The position numbers and the translations under genes were made by a program. Below the pieces are notes generated by a model. It had not been told where the DNA came from. It saw nothing but the letters and a program-made list of their open reading frames with translations, and ran no database searches. Below, piece after piece: positions 36,392 to 46,566 of a DNA stretch of 64,000 nucleotides. Origin of the DNA: Paulinella micropora (Eukaryota; Cercozoa; Imbricatea; Euglyphida); the NCBI GenBank assembly GCA_009731375.1, contig BJOX01000005.1, positions 1,627,734 through 1,691,733 on the forward strand. Direction: 5' to 3'. Each line of letters opens with the position of its first letter. Within the stretch, counting starts at the first letter, position 1.

Positions 36392-36906
36392 TCAAGAAAC
36401 ATTTTTCAACATCGCTTTTTCTTTCTTAGCACCACCAGAAGATTGATTATATACTTTTACACTCACACTGCTAGACTTTTTTCCTTTTCCTTTCTTCGGC
36501 TTAATTTCTTCTTCTTCGCTACTCTCGCTTTCACTTTCTTCACTTTCTTCAGGCTCAGGCTCTGGTTTTTTACTCTTCTTCTTTTCTCTCTTAGTTTCCT
36601 CTTTCGCTCTTTTGATTTTCATCTTAGCCATCTTTTCTGCGATCAGGTCAGTGAAATCAACCTCATCTTCACTCTCACTCTGCTCAGGTGTGTCATCTTG
36701 TTCCTTCTCGTTAATAATATCTGTTGGTAAATTCTTATTTTCTATCTCTGCTATTTTTCGTTCCATATCTTCGTCTTCGCTTTTAACCGCGTTTCGGTAT
36801 TGCTCCAAAACCTTTTTGGCATGTTCCATTTTTCTCTGCTTTGCTTTTTGTTTAATTCCATCGACTGCTTTCCCCAGTTTTGGCGGCTCGCTTCAGGACT
36901 TGGCAT
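36392..36906 (-). pseudogene. Acidic/basic low-complexity protein, copy B (N-terminal frame break)
   Basis: The main frame (36392-36829) encodes a coiled start (MEHAKKVLEQYRNAVKSED), acidic tracts (PEPEPEESEESESESSEEEE) and a basic KPKKGKGKK tail. An upstream ATG at 36906 (MPSPEASR) joins through a one-base frame change near 36885. It is convergent with the DUF5754 gene, with a 12-bp gap. The charge pattern suggests a disordered chaperone-like or scaffold protein; this is inference. Confidence 0.5.
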
Positions 36907-36965
36907 TCTATACTAAAAGTTTTATTTTTTAGTATTTTTAAAATTAAATATTTATTTTATATAAT

Positions 36966-39189
36966 ATGGCAGGCTCATCCTATAAATCATTACTCTGCTT
37001 GTCAGAAATAGCGACAGACAGCCTATCAATCGCAAACTTAGACTTAACCAACACAAACATAGTCGGTCTGAATACAGACAGAGTGCCAGAAGATGCCGAC
37101 CCAATAAATCTTTATTATACTGACGGCCGATTTGACACACGTCTCGCTTTAAAATCAACAACAGACCTAAAAGAAGGGCTTAATTATTATTGGACTGATA
37201 ACCGCTTTGATGGTCGGTTCGCTTTAAAATCAACAACTGACCTAAAGAAGGACTTAATTATTATTGGACTGATAACCGCTTTGACACACGTCTCGCTTTA
37301 AAATCAACGACTAATATCAAAGAAGGAAAAAATTTATACTATACAGAGCAACGAGTAAGGGATAATGACGAGTCAAAGCCTCAACTCAACACAGAAGCAA
37401 TACTTCCAATCCGCACCAAACCAGTTTATATAATTTGATAGACACAAACATATTTGCACAAGCGAGCGGACAATACTTAACTTACAACGATGTAGAAGGC
37501 AAATGGAAGAATTCAGCCCTTGGTTCAATTGATACACTTTCAGATGTGGTTATAACCGGACCAATAGCAATGAATAGTTATCTAACATATAATTCAATAA
37601 ACTGGGTAAATAAAACATTTCCGATAAATGTGGATGAATTCGGCAATATTAGTATTGGAAGGAAGAATATAACAGGAGTTAATTTACTAAATACCAAAGA
37701 TGTTGATGAATGGATATTTGAACACCAAGATAATAATGATAAAGTTTCAGCGAGTGGAAGTATAGACTCACATAGCGATGTGTTAATAACGGGCACACCA
37801 GCAGATAACCAATTACTCATTTATAGCACAGGTCAATGGAGAAACACCACACCACCCTTTCTTAGATTAGACGGCACTGCTAGTATGACGGGGGCTCTAA
37901 ATATGGGAGGGTTTGCTATTTCAGGGGCTTCTACATATAATGGAATTAATCTCGCTAATCTCGCAGTTGATGGTTCGGTGGTCAAACTAACAGGAGACCA
38001 AACTATAGGAGGAATTAAAACATTCAGCAGTATAATAAATGCGAGTGCGGGGATTGATATGAAAAGCCAAAGCATAACAAATGTCAATCTGGTTGATGGT
38101 GTGGATGTTTCCGTTCTTGATACTTCGTTGGTTAAACTAACAGGAGACCAAACCATAGCAGGGAATAAAACATTTACATCAACTTTAGAAGTAAGTGATT
38201 CGTCCAATCCTACTACTTTTGACGGCATTGGCATAGCCTTTGATACAAAAATAGGAATGATTGCAGCACAAAAAACAGCCACAGCGACTTGGTATCCCAT
38301 ACAAATAACTGGTTCGTATGTAGAGTTATATTCAGGTAATACTTTAATTATAACCGCAACTGGCACTACACTCAATTTGAATAACAACAAAATAACAAAC
38401 TTAGCCACACCATCAGCAACAACGGACGGAGCAAACAAAAGTTATGTAGACACATTAGACGGGCAAAATGTGAAACTAACAGGAAACCAAACCACAGCAG
38501 GAATTAAGACATATAGCAGTGGTGTGGAAATAACTGGAAACTCAATCAATTCAACAACAAAAGGCACATTCATCTTTTTTAATTCTTCCAGCAATATCGG
38601 TTCTATTGCTAGTTTGGATATGAAAACTGCGACATATTACAACTTTGAAATTTCAGCGAAAAAAGTAAGTTTTATTATTGACGGGACGATTGTTTCGTGG
38701 TTTAATGCTACTGGCTTAGATTGTAATAGTAGTCGGATTGTTAATCTAGGAGCACCACAAAATGCGAATGAAGCGGTAAATATCTGGATGATAATTGTGT
38801 GAAACTAACAACAGACCAAACCATAACAGGAAGTAAAACATTTAATGGGGCGAGCACAACGATAAAATATCTAACTTTAACGAACAATGTCGATTTTAAT
38901 AATCAAACTATCATTAATGGTGGAAATATAACATACAATGGAGCGAGGATATTAAACCAAAATGGAGGAGATATATTCTTTTCACAGACATCAGGTGATT
39001 ATCAATATTTCTTATTTACTCTAAATACCGCTACAAGTGGAACCGCGAACCAACGAGGTTATGTATTTACGAATGTAGCATTTGATGTAAAAGGAGCAGG
39101 TCTTTATATTTCAAAACTTTTGGATAATAAAAGTGCTTCATCTGACATTGTCCGTTTTAACAATGCTGGCGGTATGCGGTTTGATGGTG
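36966..39189 (+). pseudogene. Phage-like tail fibre, N-terminal part, copy B
   Basis: Starts MAGSSYKSLLCLSEIATDSL. The N-terminal repeats (LYYTDGRFDTRLALKSTTDL and variants, at least three) are the LYYT-type repeats common in phage tail fibres. They are followed by four repeats of KLTGDQTIxGxKTF type (about 37980, 38130, 38470, 38800). Frame breaks occur near 37250, 37400 and 38795. The product would be a long trimeric fibre for host attachment, matured by the S74 domain further on. Copy A lacks this region. Confidence 0.65.
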
Positions 39190-39760
39190 CTTTGGATTGT
39201 ATGTGATCCCAGCATTTGCCGTTAGTAATCCACTCGCAGTTGCCGTTGTTGTTGATATACCCGCATTTGCCGTTATCGCTTCACTTGCTGTTATTGCCTT
39301 CGTTGTTAATAAGCCCGATGTGTCAAGTTCCATAGCGAGAGACCAAGGAACAGCAACCCCAACACTTTTCCCGCTATCATACAAAAATCTAAGTTTATTA
39401 TTCCATTTACTAATTAGAAAATTAGAACTCGCATAACTTGATTTCCATCCGCCAGCATCTAAATACGCATCAAAAGTCATATTTATGTTATTATGACTTA
39501 AATTAGTTAGTTGAAAAGTGGGATATATATCTTNNNNNNNNNNGGTTGTATTATTGTTATAAGTTTCATACAATTCTAAACCCGCTGTTGTTCCTATTCC
39601 TTTAGTTGTATTGCCTATGATTATTGGCATACCTGATGCCGTTGTTATTTTATCGCTCGTTGTTAATGTTGTTGTAGTCATAAAAGCAGTTGCCGTTAAT
39701 GTAGTTTCCGTTATTGTTCCAGCACTTGTTATGTTGTTTGAGTTCGTTGGCACACTAACG
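39190..39760 (-). pseudogene. Inverted fibre segment, copy B
   Basis: The plus-strand fibre stops making sense here. The minus strand instead reads MPTNSNNITSAGTITETTLT, a run ASGMPIIIGNTTKGIGTTAG, and LLTTKAITASEAITANAGIS. These are clear homologues of plus-strand copy A fibre (9700-10120). So about 570 bp of the fibre gene are inverted relative to copy A. A 10-N gap lies at 39534-39543. It could be a real inversion or a misplaced contig. Confidence 0.7.
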
Positions 39761-40867
39761 TCAGTAACGAATGCCAGCGGGGCGAAAATAGGAATTCAGG
39801 GACAAACAGACGGAACAAATGCAAAAGGAATATTTCTATGGGATACGACTAATACAAGTTGGGGGATTTATGCAGCATCTGGCGGAGTTGGAAACGCTAG
39901 AAGTTTGGCAAATGGTTTGGCGGGGGGGAAATGATTTTAGTTCGTATAGTTTTCAGTTTAGGGTTGCTAATGATTCTACAGTGGGCTTTGTATGGGAGAA
40001 TTTAGCAGAGCAATTGTTGATGTCGTTGAATGGACTCAATGGGACTTTATGGACAAAAGGATTGATACTCTGGGGTGCTAACAACCACAACTAATAATGG
40101 AGCGAAAATAGGAATTCAAGGACAAACAGACGGGGGTGGTAACCGCGGAATATTTATTTGGGATACTGGCGATTCAGCATGGGGGATTTATATGTCTCAG
40201 TCTGGAGCAAATAAATCATTAAGTGGAACAGGAACAGCACCAGCAGGAGGAGGCGGAGATTAACTTCTTATGCTATTAGATTTAGAGTGAATAATTCTTC
40301 AACGAGTGGGTTCATATGGGAGAATAGTTCAAATACTGCTTTAATGTCATTAAGAGCGAGCGATGGGCAATTATGGGTATTGGCTAGTCCTATCGTATAT
40401 TCAGATAGACGAAAAAAAGAAGATAAAAAGGAAAGCTTAGGCTTAGATTTTATTAATAAGTTAAATCCAGTCTGCTATCGTATGATTGACGACAACAAGA
40501 AATGTAGGACTGGCTTAATAGCACAAGAATTAGAAGAAATACTAACAGAAATGGATATGCTAGATTTTGGTGGTTTTATAAAAGAAACAACTATGGTTCC
40601 GTGTCCAAAGCAAAGAAAAGAATGCGAATTGAAAGGTATGAGTGTTAATCCAGAAGAATCATTGTTAAATGTGTTGATAGTGGTGATGTCAGTTAATATG
40701 GTATAGGTTATTCTGAGTTTATCGCCCCGTTAATGAAAGCGGTTCAACAATTATCAGAAAAGGTAGTTAATTTAGAAAAAGAAAATAAACTTTTACTTAA
40801 TATACTACAAGACCAAGCAAATCAATTAGCAGAAATACGAGCAGTCGTTTTTTCAAATGTCAAATAA
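39761..40867 (+). pseudogene. Tail fibre C-terminal part with S74 chaperone, copy B
   Basis: Two tandem domains of about 95 residues start GAKIGIQGQTDG (39776 and 40094), continue GIFLWDTTNTSWGIY-like and end in an LMSL segment. The S74 domain follows with SDRRKKEDKKESLGLDFINK, containing the expected cleavage serine, and ends in a coil (VVNLEKENKLLLNILQDQ). Frame breaks lie near 39935, 40074, 40263 and 40690, so several are single-base changes. Orthologue of 9452-10935. Confidence 0.65.
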
Positions 40868-41211
40868 TACAACCAGACTTCACAGACCACCACCTATTAT
40901 GGATATGAATGGCGAACTAACTCCAGAATTAAAGTCTCGTGTTCTTGAAGTAGAACTAAAGACTGAGGAAAAAAAAAGTAGAGCACGAATTGGAAGATAA
41001 CTGGAATTGTTGTTGTATAAAAAACAGACCAACCGACAGCAGATTAATTAAATACTTATTTCAAATGGGTATCATTATTGCCATTATAACCCTTTGTATT
41101 GTGAGGCTTTCTGAAAAGAACTTACCATGCGAGGTTGCTAATACTTATGTCGGAATCCTAACATTGCTTATCGGCATTTGCCTTCCATCACCTTCTAGTT
41201 CAAAGAAATGA
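40857..41211 (+). pseudogene. Two-span membrane protein, copy B (one frame break)
   Basis: MSNNTTRLHRPPPIMDMNGE begins 11 bp before the fibre stop. An A-run frame break near 40975 precedes the intact MEDNWNCCCIKNRP and two membrane spans (MGIIIAIITLCIVRLSE and YVGILTLLIGICLP). Copy A is intact. Confidence 0.6.
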
Positions 41212-41245
41212 TATTTATCAACTACACTTTCATTCGCATTCTCGT

Positions 41246-41325
41246 TTGTTTGGAGGGGGTTTCACCCCCTACCATACCCCCGCGGGTTTGGAAAGGGGCA
41301 TAGCCCCTTCCATAAACATCGAAAA
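41246..41325. repeat. GGGGG hairpin cassette 1
   Basis: AGGGGGT-TTC-ACCCCCT (41254-41270), then ACCATACCCCCGCGGGTTTG, then AAGGGGC-ATA-GCCCCTT and CATAAACATCG. Two perfect hairpins are in tandem. The same cassette occurs at 42078-42155 and in part inside the protease gene at 44902-44970. Confidence 0.85.
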
Positions 41326-41350
41326 CCGACAAAAAATTAAAATGGGAGAC

Positions 41351-41440
41351 GATGTTTGAGAATAAGCGAGAGTGCGACAGCACGACCATCTCGTAGAGTG
41401 ATTACGCCCTTCGGGCAGTAAAGTGAAATTCTCAAATATC
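41351..41440. repeat. Family B inverted-repeat element a
   Basis: Arms GATGTTTGAGAAT (41351) and ATTCTCAAATATC (41428-41440), with inner hairpins GTGC-GACA-GCAC and GCCC-TTC-GGGC. It lies between converging gene ends and overlaps the last codons of the Cys-rich gene. Confidence 0.8.
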
Positions 41441-41683
41441 AAAGCATTCGTATAAGTGTATTTTGTACCAAGAACTATCGCCGACACAGATTAAAGGAAT
41501 GGCTTCATCAAAACTACGACACACATTATTTCCGTTATTTATGAAAACACATTTAAATTCTGTTTCTATTCCTTTTTGAATACAATAAACACAACTTTCA
41601 TTCTTTTTTTCGCTTACCCGTGAGTAAAAGTCGCATGCAGTCCGACCTAACACATACCACATAAACAAGAATATTAAAATCAT
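41432..41683 (-). CDS. Small secreted Cys-rich protein, copy B
   Basis: This intact 83-residue ORF has signal-like MILIFLFMWYVLGRTA, followed by CDFYSRVSEKKNESCVYCIQ and a C-terminal WYKIHLYECFDI. All six cysteines are shared with copy A (11261-11506), even though most neighbours of both are frameshifted. It is antisense to the structural operon. Function is unknown. Confidence 0.6.
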   Translation of the reverse strand: MILIFLFMWYVLGRTACDFYSRVSEKKNESCVYCIQKGIETEFKCVFINNGNNVCRSFDEAIPLICVGDSSWYKIHLYECFDI

Positions 41684-41710
41684 TTTTTTATATCATATAT
41701 TATATAATTT

Positions 41711-42074
41711 ATGGCTGACTATAAATACCAAAAGATTATTTTTCTGAGCAATGATTTTGCTGGAGGAAGCAAAAACATTTAATAAAAATATTCAAATGTC
41801 ATTCACACCCACCAAAATGAATGTAAAATTTATCCACTATACGAACGACCAGACGGAAACCAAAACCAGAATTCTTTATATGGACAGAATTGGAATTATC
41901 GGCACATTTGCAGATAGTAATATAGCAAACATTTCAAACCTTAGTTATAATTTAGGTGTAGTAAATTGGTCAGACGGACAATATACATTTAAAGTCCTTG
42001 AAACTGACAGCGGAAATATTGATACAGGAAATTTAGCAGGCCGAATTGTTGTATGCCTAGAGCTTCTAGGCTGA
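41711..42074 (+). pseudogene. Conserved ~120-residue viral protein, copy B (one frame break)
   Basis: MADYKYQKIIFLSNDFAG precedes a frame break near 41762. The remainder includes RILYMDRIGIIGTFADS and ends GRIVVCLELLG. It is very close to copy A (11586-11946) and sits in the same place before the ATPase. It probably has a structural role. Confidence 0.55.
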
Positions 42075-42077
42075 TAT

Positions 42078-42155
42078 TTGTTTGGAGGGGGTTTCACCCC
42101 CTACCATACCCCCGCGGGTTTGGAAAGGGACAAAGTCCCTTGCATAAACATCGTA
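42078..42155. repeat. GGGGG hairpin cassette 2
   Basis: AGGGGGT-TTC-ACCCCCT (42086-42102) is followed by AAGGGAC-AAA-GTCCCTT. The second stem differs from cassette 1 by paired changes on both arms, so pairing is kept. Confidence 0.85.
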
Positions 42156-42187
42156 AAACCATTTAATTTCTTGTAAATGAAAAAAAC

Positions 42188-42240
42188 GATGTTTTAGAAT
42201 AAGAGAGAGTGCGGAGCACGAAACGCAATTCTAAAATATC
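42188..42240. repeat. Family B inverted-repeat element b
   Basis: Arms GATGTTTTAGAAT (42188-42200) and ATTCTAAAATATC (42228-42240), with inner GTGC-GGA-GCAC. It ends one base before the ATPase ATG (42242). Confidence 0.85.
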
Positions 42241-42241
42241 A

Positions 42242-43060
42242 ATGCAAAAAATAAATATCAAGGTGAAGCCAGTAAAACAAGAGGGTGATGGAAATAAAAA
42301 AGCAAAAGGTTATAAATTATTCAACGAGCCTTATTCAAATATATTTCTACTAGCCCGTAAGAAGAGCGGGAAAACGACAGCACTCTTTGAAATACTGAAA
42401 CGGACTACAGACGGAAAAACCCGTATTGTCATTATCGCTTCAACAATACACAAGGACTACATTTATAAAGCAATGGTTAAGCACTTTAAGAACAGGGGAA
42501 ACCCAATCGCAATTTATACCTTTCTTAAATCAGATGGTGTTAATGTCATTGATTATGAGCTAGACAAACTGAACAGACAGGACGAGCAACACGAAGGAGA
42601 AGTAAAACAGGACAAAGAAGAAATAGAGAAGCCACAATTTTTATACTTTGGAAAGGAAAAGAAAAAAGAAGAAGGAGGTGAGAAGAAAGAGAGACCAAGT
42701 AAGTATATTTCTCCAGAGGTTGTTTTTGTTTTGGACGATTTAGGGAGCGGATTAAGAGACAAGTCCGTAAGTGATTTGTTAAAAAAGAACAGACACTATA
42801 AAAGTAAGGTGATTATGTCAAGCCAGTATTTAAACGACCTACGGCCAGAAGCAATTAAGCAGTTAGATTATTTGTTAATATTTCCGGGTCAGAATCAGGA
42901 TAAAATGGAACTCGTGTATAAACACTTAGACTCTTATCTTTTGACTTTGATTATTTTCTTCAAAAGTATCACGAGGCTACAAAGGAGAGATTTAATTTTC
43001 TTTATGTCTCAAGTGTTGATGATCAATTACGGAAGAATTTCTCATTAAAATTTTTATAAT
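42242..43060 (+). pseudogene. DNA packaging ATPase, copy B (C-terminal frame break)
   Basis: MQKINIKVKPVKQEGDGNKK starts the chain. Walker A is ARKKSGKTTALFEIL, the FtsK/HerA-like Walker B region is EVVFVLDDLGSG, and KVIMSSQYLNDLRP follows, as in adintovirus/Polinton packaging ATPases. A one-base change near 42932 diverts the frame; copy A shows the expected C-terminus in the other frame, ending at about 43060. Compared with copy A, the N-terminal two-thirds is intact. Confidence 0.75.
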
Positions 43061-43091
43061 ATTTTTATATAATTATTTTTTACTTATTATA

Positions 43092-43422
43092 ATGGTAGTG
43101 AAGACAACTCGTGTTGAAGTCATTCCAACAATCGGCAAACGAACAATTAACTCAAGCACAATGGCTGGAGGCAAAAAGAAGACTGGTCGTAAGAAGAAGC
43201 AAGGAGGCAAGGGACAGGCTGGCGGTAAAATTAACTGGCAAAAAGTGGGGAAAACGGCCTTGGCTGTTAATAAATTTCTCTGCGATAACAAAGTAATTCT
43301 CTAGGACTGCGGGAGCCTTAAGCAGTATTGGAGTTCCTTATGCAGGATCTGTCCAAGCCACCGCTTCAAAACTAGGATATGGCAAGAGAAAGCAGAGAGG
43401 ATGCGGTGCACTCAAATTCTAA
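43092..43422 (+). pseudogene. pX/core-like basic protein, copy B (frame break)
   Basis: MVVKTTRVEVIPTIGKRTIN and the basic GGKKKTGRKKKQGG block are nearly identical to copy A. A frame break near 43300 precedes GVPYAGSVQATASKLGYGKR and the ALKF end. Confidence 0.6.
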
Positions 43423-43449
43423 AAGATGATATTTTGTTCTGACTTCGTC

Positions 43450-43607
43450 ATCACACTATCGCTTCGCGATAGTTCGCCCTTTGGGCAGAACAAACATCGA
43501 CGACCATTATTTTTTCTTTTTAAAAAAAATCGATGTTTTAGAATATAGATTCAGCGAGCTGAATCGATAGTGAGAATGCGAAGCATGAAGCGCAATTCTA
43601 AAATATC
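43450..43607. repeat. Hairpin cluster including family B element c
   Basis: ACTATCGC-TTC-GCGATAGT and GCCC-TTT-GGGC precede family B arms GATGTTTTAGAAT (43532) and ATTCTAAAATATC (ending 43607), with inner GATTCAGC-GA-GCTGAATC and ATGC-GAA-GCAT. The element occupies the place where copy A has the start codon and first codons of the coiled-coil/protease gene. Confidence 0.8.
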
Positions 43608-45600
43608 AAGGTAAGACCACCGCGGGTTTATAGAAATAAGAGCGGAAAACCATATATTATCCAGAAGGGTAAAAAATATTATCTCAATTTCGGTAAGAGC
43701 ACAAATGATATGAGCACACTTCAAATTGTTAAACTTTTTATGAAATACTTAAGCAGACCAAAAGCAAAGAAAAAAGCAAAGAAGGAAGACTTAAGAAAAG
43801 TCCAAAGTCTATCAGAGATTGAACAGAATACAAGAACAGCAATTAATGATCACTTAGACAAACTCAGAAAGGAAAAGTATGAAGGTATTGAAACCATAGA
43901 GAAAAAAGAAAAGACAGCAAGGAATGAAATGGAAGATGAAAAGGAAAGGTTAGAAAGAAAAGACATAGCCGATGCTAAGGAAAGACAAGAGGTATTGGAC
44001 AGAGAACATAAAAGAGAAATAGTAGAGGCGAAGGAAAGGCAGGAAGAAAAGGACAGGGAACTAAGAAGGGAGCAAAAACTCGTAGAAGATGTAAAGTTTG
44101 AACACGATAGGAAACAAAAATTATTACTATTACCACAGCCACAATATCAACCACAACTTATACAAGCGGTGAATAATCAACCACCTACACCAGCGACACC
44201 ACTTCCAAAACCCCCTACTGCAGAAGACACTGAACTAGATGAAAACATAAAACTTTTGAAATCCGCTTATTATACTGATGAAGAGATTAAAAAAATGACT
44301 GATAGAATGATACAAAAAACAGCAGATGGTATTAAATTATTGCAACAGAAAAATGTAAAACTGACTGATATGAGGAAAGCACTAGCACAAGCAGAAAAAA
44401 AGGGGCAAGCAACGGAAAATGATGTTAAAAATTTACAATTTAAGCAAACAATGAAAGATGCCTTATCAAAAAAGTATTTACCAGAAATAAAAATCGTTGA
44501 TTTATCGCGGGCCTTAAAAAGGAAACTTGAAATGGACGGACATACAAAATTGAAACATAGAGAAAATAGCGAATGGATTATGGCGATGGTAAAAAGGTTT
44601 AAAATTAATGTAGGAAACGATGAGAAACAAATAAAAAAGAAAATAGCAGATTATGCTAAGTATGATGAGTATATGGGGAAACAAGGAGGTACAGGTAGGA
44701 AATTACACCATACATTGGACGAAATGATTAATAAATTATTTTCAATTGCGAAAATAAAAAAATACTTAGCCCGCAAAGATTGGAAACACACAATGAACAA
44801 ACATGATTTTGTAAAAACTCTAACTAGCAAAATGACAATAGACCCGAATGTGGATAAACAAGTTTCAACGGATTTAAATAATGACGAGGGAATGCCACCG
44901 GAGGGGGTTTCACCCCCTACCATACCCCCGAGAACAAGTTCTGCGGAGCAGAACATCGTGGCAAAGCCACTCATCGCGGAGACAACCATACCCCCGCCAC
45001 CAGAGCCTGCAACAGATACTACTACACCGCCAGACCGAACACAACCAGGGGAGCCACAGACAGACGAGCAACAGCAAGAGCAATCCATGCAGGAAGGAGA
45101 GGGTCGCGGCTTAATGACTAATGAAATAGATTATATAATGAAAAAATATGGATGGTATCTTGGAGCGATAGCCAGCGATGAAATCTACAAGTTGAAGCCC
45201 GGAAGCAGAAAGCGATACGGATTTATTATGAATACCGAACCTAGCAACAAAAAAGGACAGCACTGGATGGCAGTATGGATAAGTCTAGATAAAGACGGAA
45301 GTGTTGAAGTGTATGACCCATTAGCACTTACGAACCTACTGAAGACTTTCAACAACAAATGAACAGCTAATAGATAAAAGCCACCCCGATAGTTATTTAT
45401 TAATGAAAGTAAATAAGGTAAAAGAGCAGAGTGATACCAGTGATAGTATTACCTGCGGATGGTTCGCAATGCGTTTTTTGATGGAGCGGGCAAAAGGAGT
45501 GCGATTTAAGTTTAGTTCGGGTTTCACAGACTTAAAAGAAGAAGAAGCGGAAAAATTAAAAGCCCAGAATGGGTATGGTAATTTTGATACATACATATAA
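43608..45600 (+). pseudogene. Coiled-coil protein with adenain-like protease, copy B
   Basis: The N-terminal start seen in copy A is replaced by element c; the first good Met is MSTLQIVKLFMKYL at 43710. From there one frame runs to 45362 through the coiled coil, a region RALKRKLEMDGHTKLKHREN, a Pro-rich linker and the protease His (QHWMAVWISL) and Asp (EVYDPLA). A frame break near 45350 separates the Cys part (TCGWFAMRFLMERAKG). A hairpin cassette lies inside the Pro-rich linker (44902-44970). Confidence 0.7.
44902..44970. repeat. Hairpin cassette inside the protease-gene linker
   Basis: AGGGGGT-TTC-ACCCCCT (44902-44918), GTTCTGC-GGA-GCAGAAC (44938-44954) and GTGGC-AAA-GCCAC (44958-44970) follow each other. 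Copy A has only a remnant (CCCCCTACCATACCCC near 14923). The reading frame stays open. Confidence 0.85.
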
Positions 45601-45662
45601 AAGATATTTTCTAATATATAGATTTTTGAGGTTGTAGGTGGTTTTTATAAAAAGCACCTACG

Positions 45663-46475
45663 ATGGAGTACAAAGGTGGTCGGTCAAGTTCCATCTATTA
45701 CATAAATAGTAAAAATAGAATAACGGGAACAGACAGCGACTTTACACACGAAGTCAATATGAAGGGGCTAGACAATCCCACACATTGTAAAATTCTTCAT
45801 ATTTATGTGCCAAAATCGTATTACTCTGTGGCTTCACCATATAATACTTTTACATTATCCGAAGACGGGTATGAGGCTTTAATTACAATACCTGAGGGAA
45901 ACTACACAATGAACAATTTTAAAAATAAGTTGTCGGAGGTACTGACGACATAAAGTCCGAATGACTATACTTATGTTGTCTCAAGCAACAATACAAACAC
46001 AGAAGCGGAGGATGGCAAATTAACATTCAGTGTTTCAAATAACGGAGGTATTCAACCGCGGTTTATATTTGATGCTGATACACGTATTCATGAGGTTATG
46101 GGATTTGATAGAAATTTAACATATTTCTTTGCTAATGATTTTATTAAATCGCCGAATGTAATTATTTTAACTGGTGAAAAAACATTGTATCTTCAATCGG
46201 ATTTGGTGAATGAAGGTGATAATCATGTGCTTCAAGAAATATACACAGCCAATCAAATTCTTTTTGGTTCTGTTATCTATGATGGAAGCGGGTCTGAGTA
46301 TGGTAAAACATTGTCCGCTAATTCAAACAATATATTTAGATTTTACTTGACGGACGAAAACGACCAAGCAATTAATCTTAATGGTTTGGGAATAGTTATG
46401 ACATTGCTTGTTTATCGTGAAACTAATTACTTTAGTTTATTTAATTCATTTTTCAATTTGTTAAAGGCGAGATAA
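45663..46475 (+). pseudogene. Penton-like minor capsid protein, copy B (in-frame stop)
   Basis: MEYKGGRSSSIYYINSKNRI opens a protein matching copy A throughout. A TAA at 45951-45953 interrupts an otherwise single frame, which continues to LFNSFFNLLKAR at 46475. The protease stop upstream is present here, so the two genes are separate. Confidence 0.6.
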
Positions 46476-46566
46476 TAAACTTAATATTTATTTTAATTAT
46501 TTTTTTTCTATAAATATATTCTGGTGAATTAGTTAATTTACACTACTTCAAAAACAAAACAAAAAA

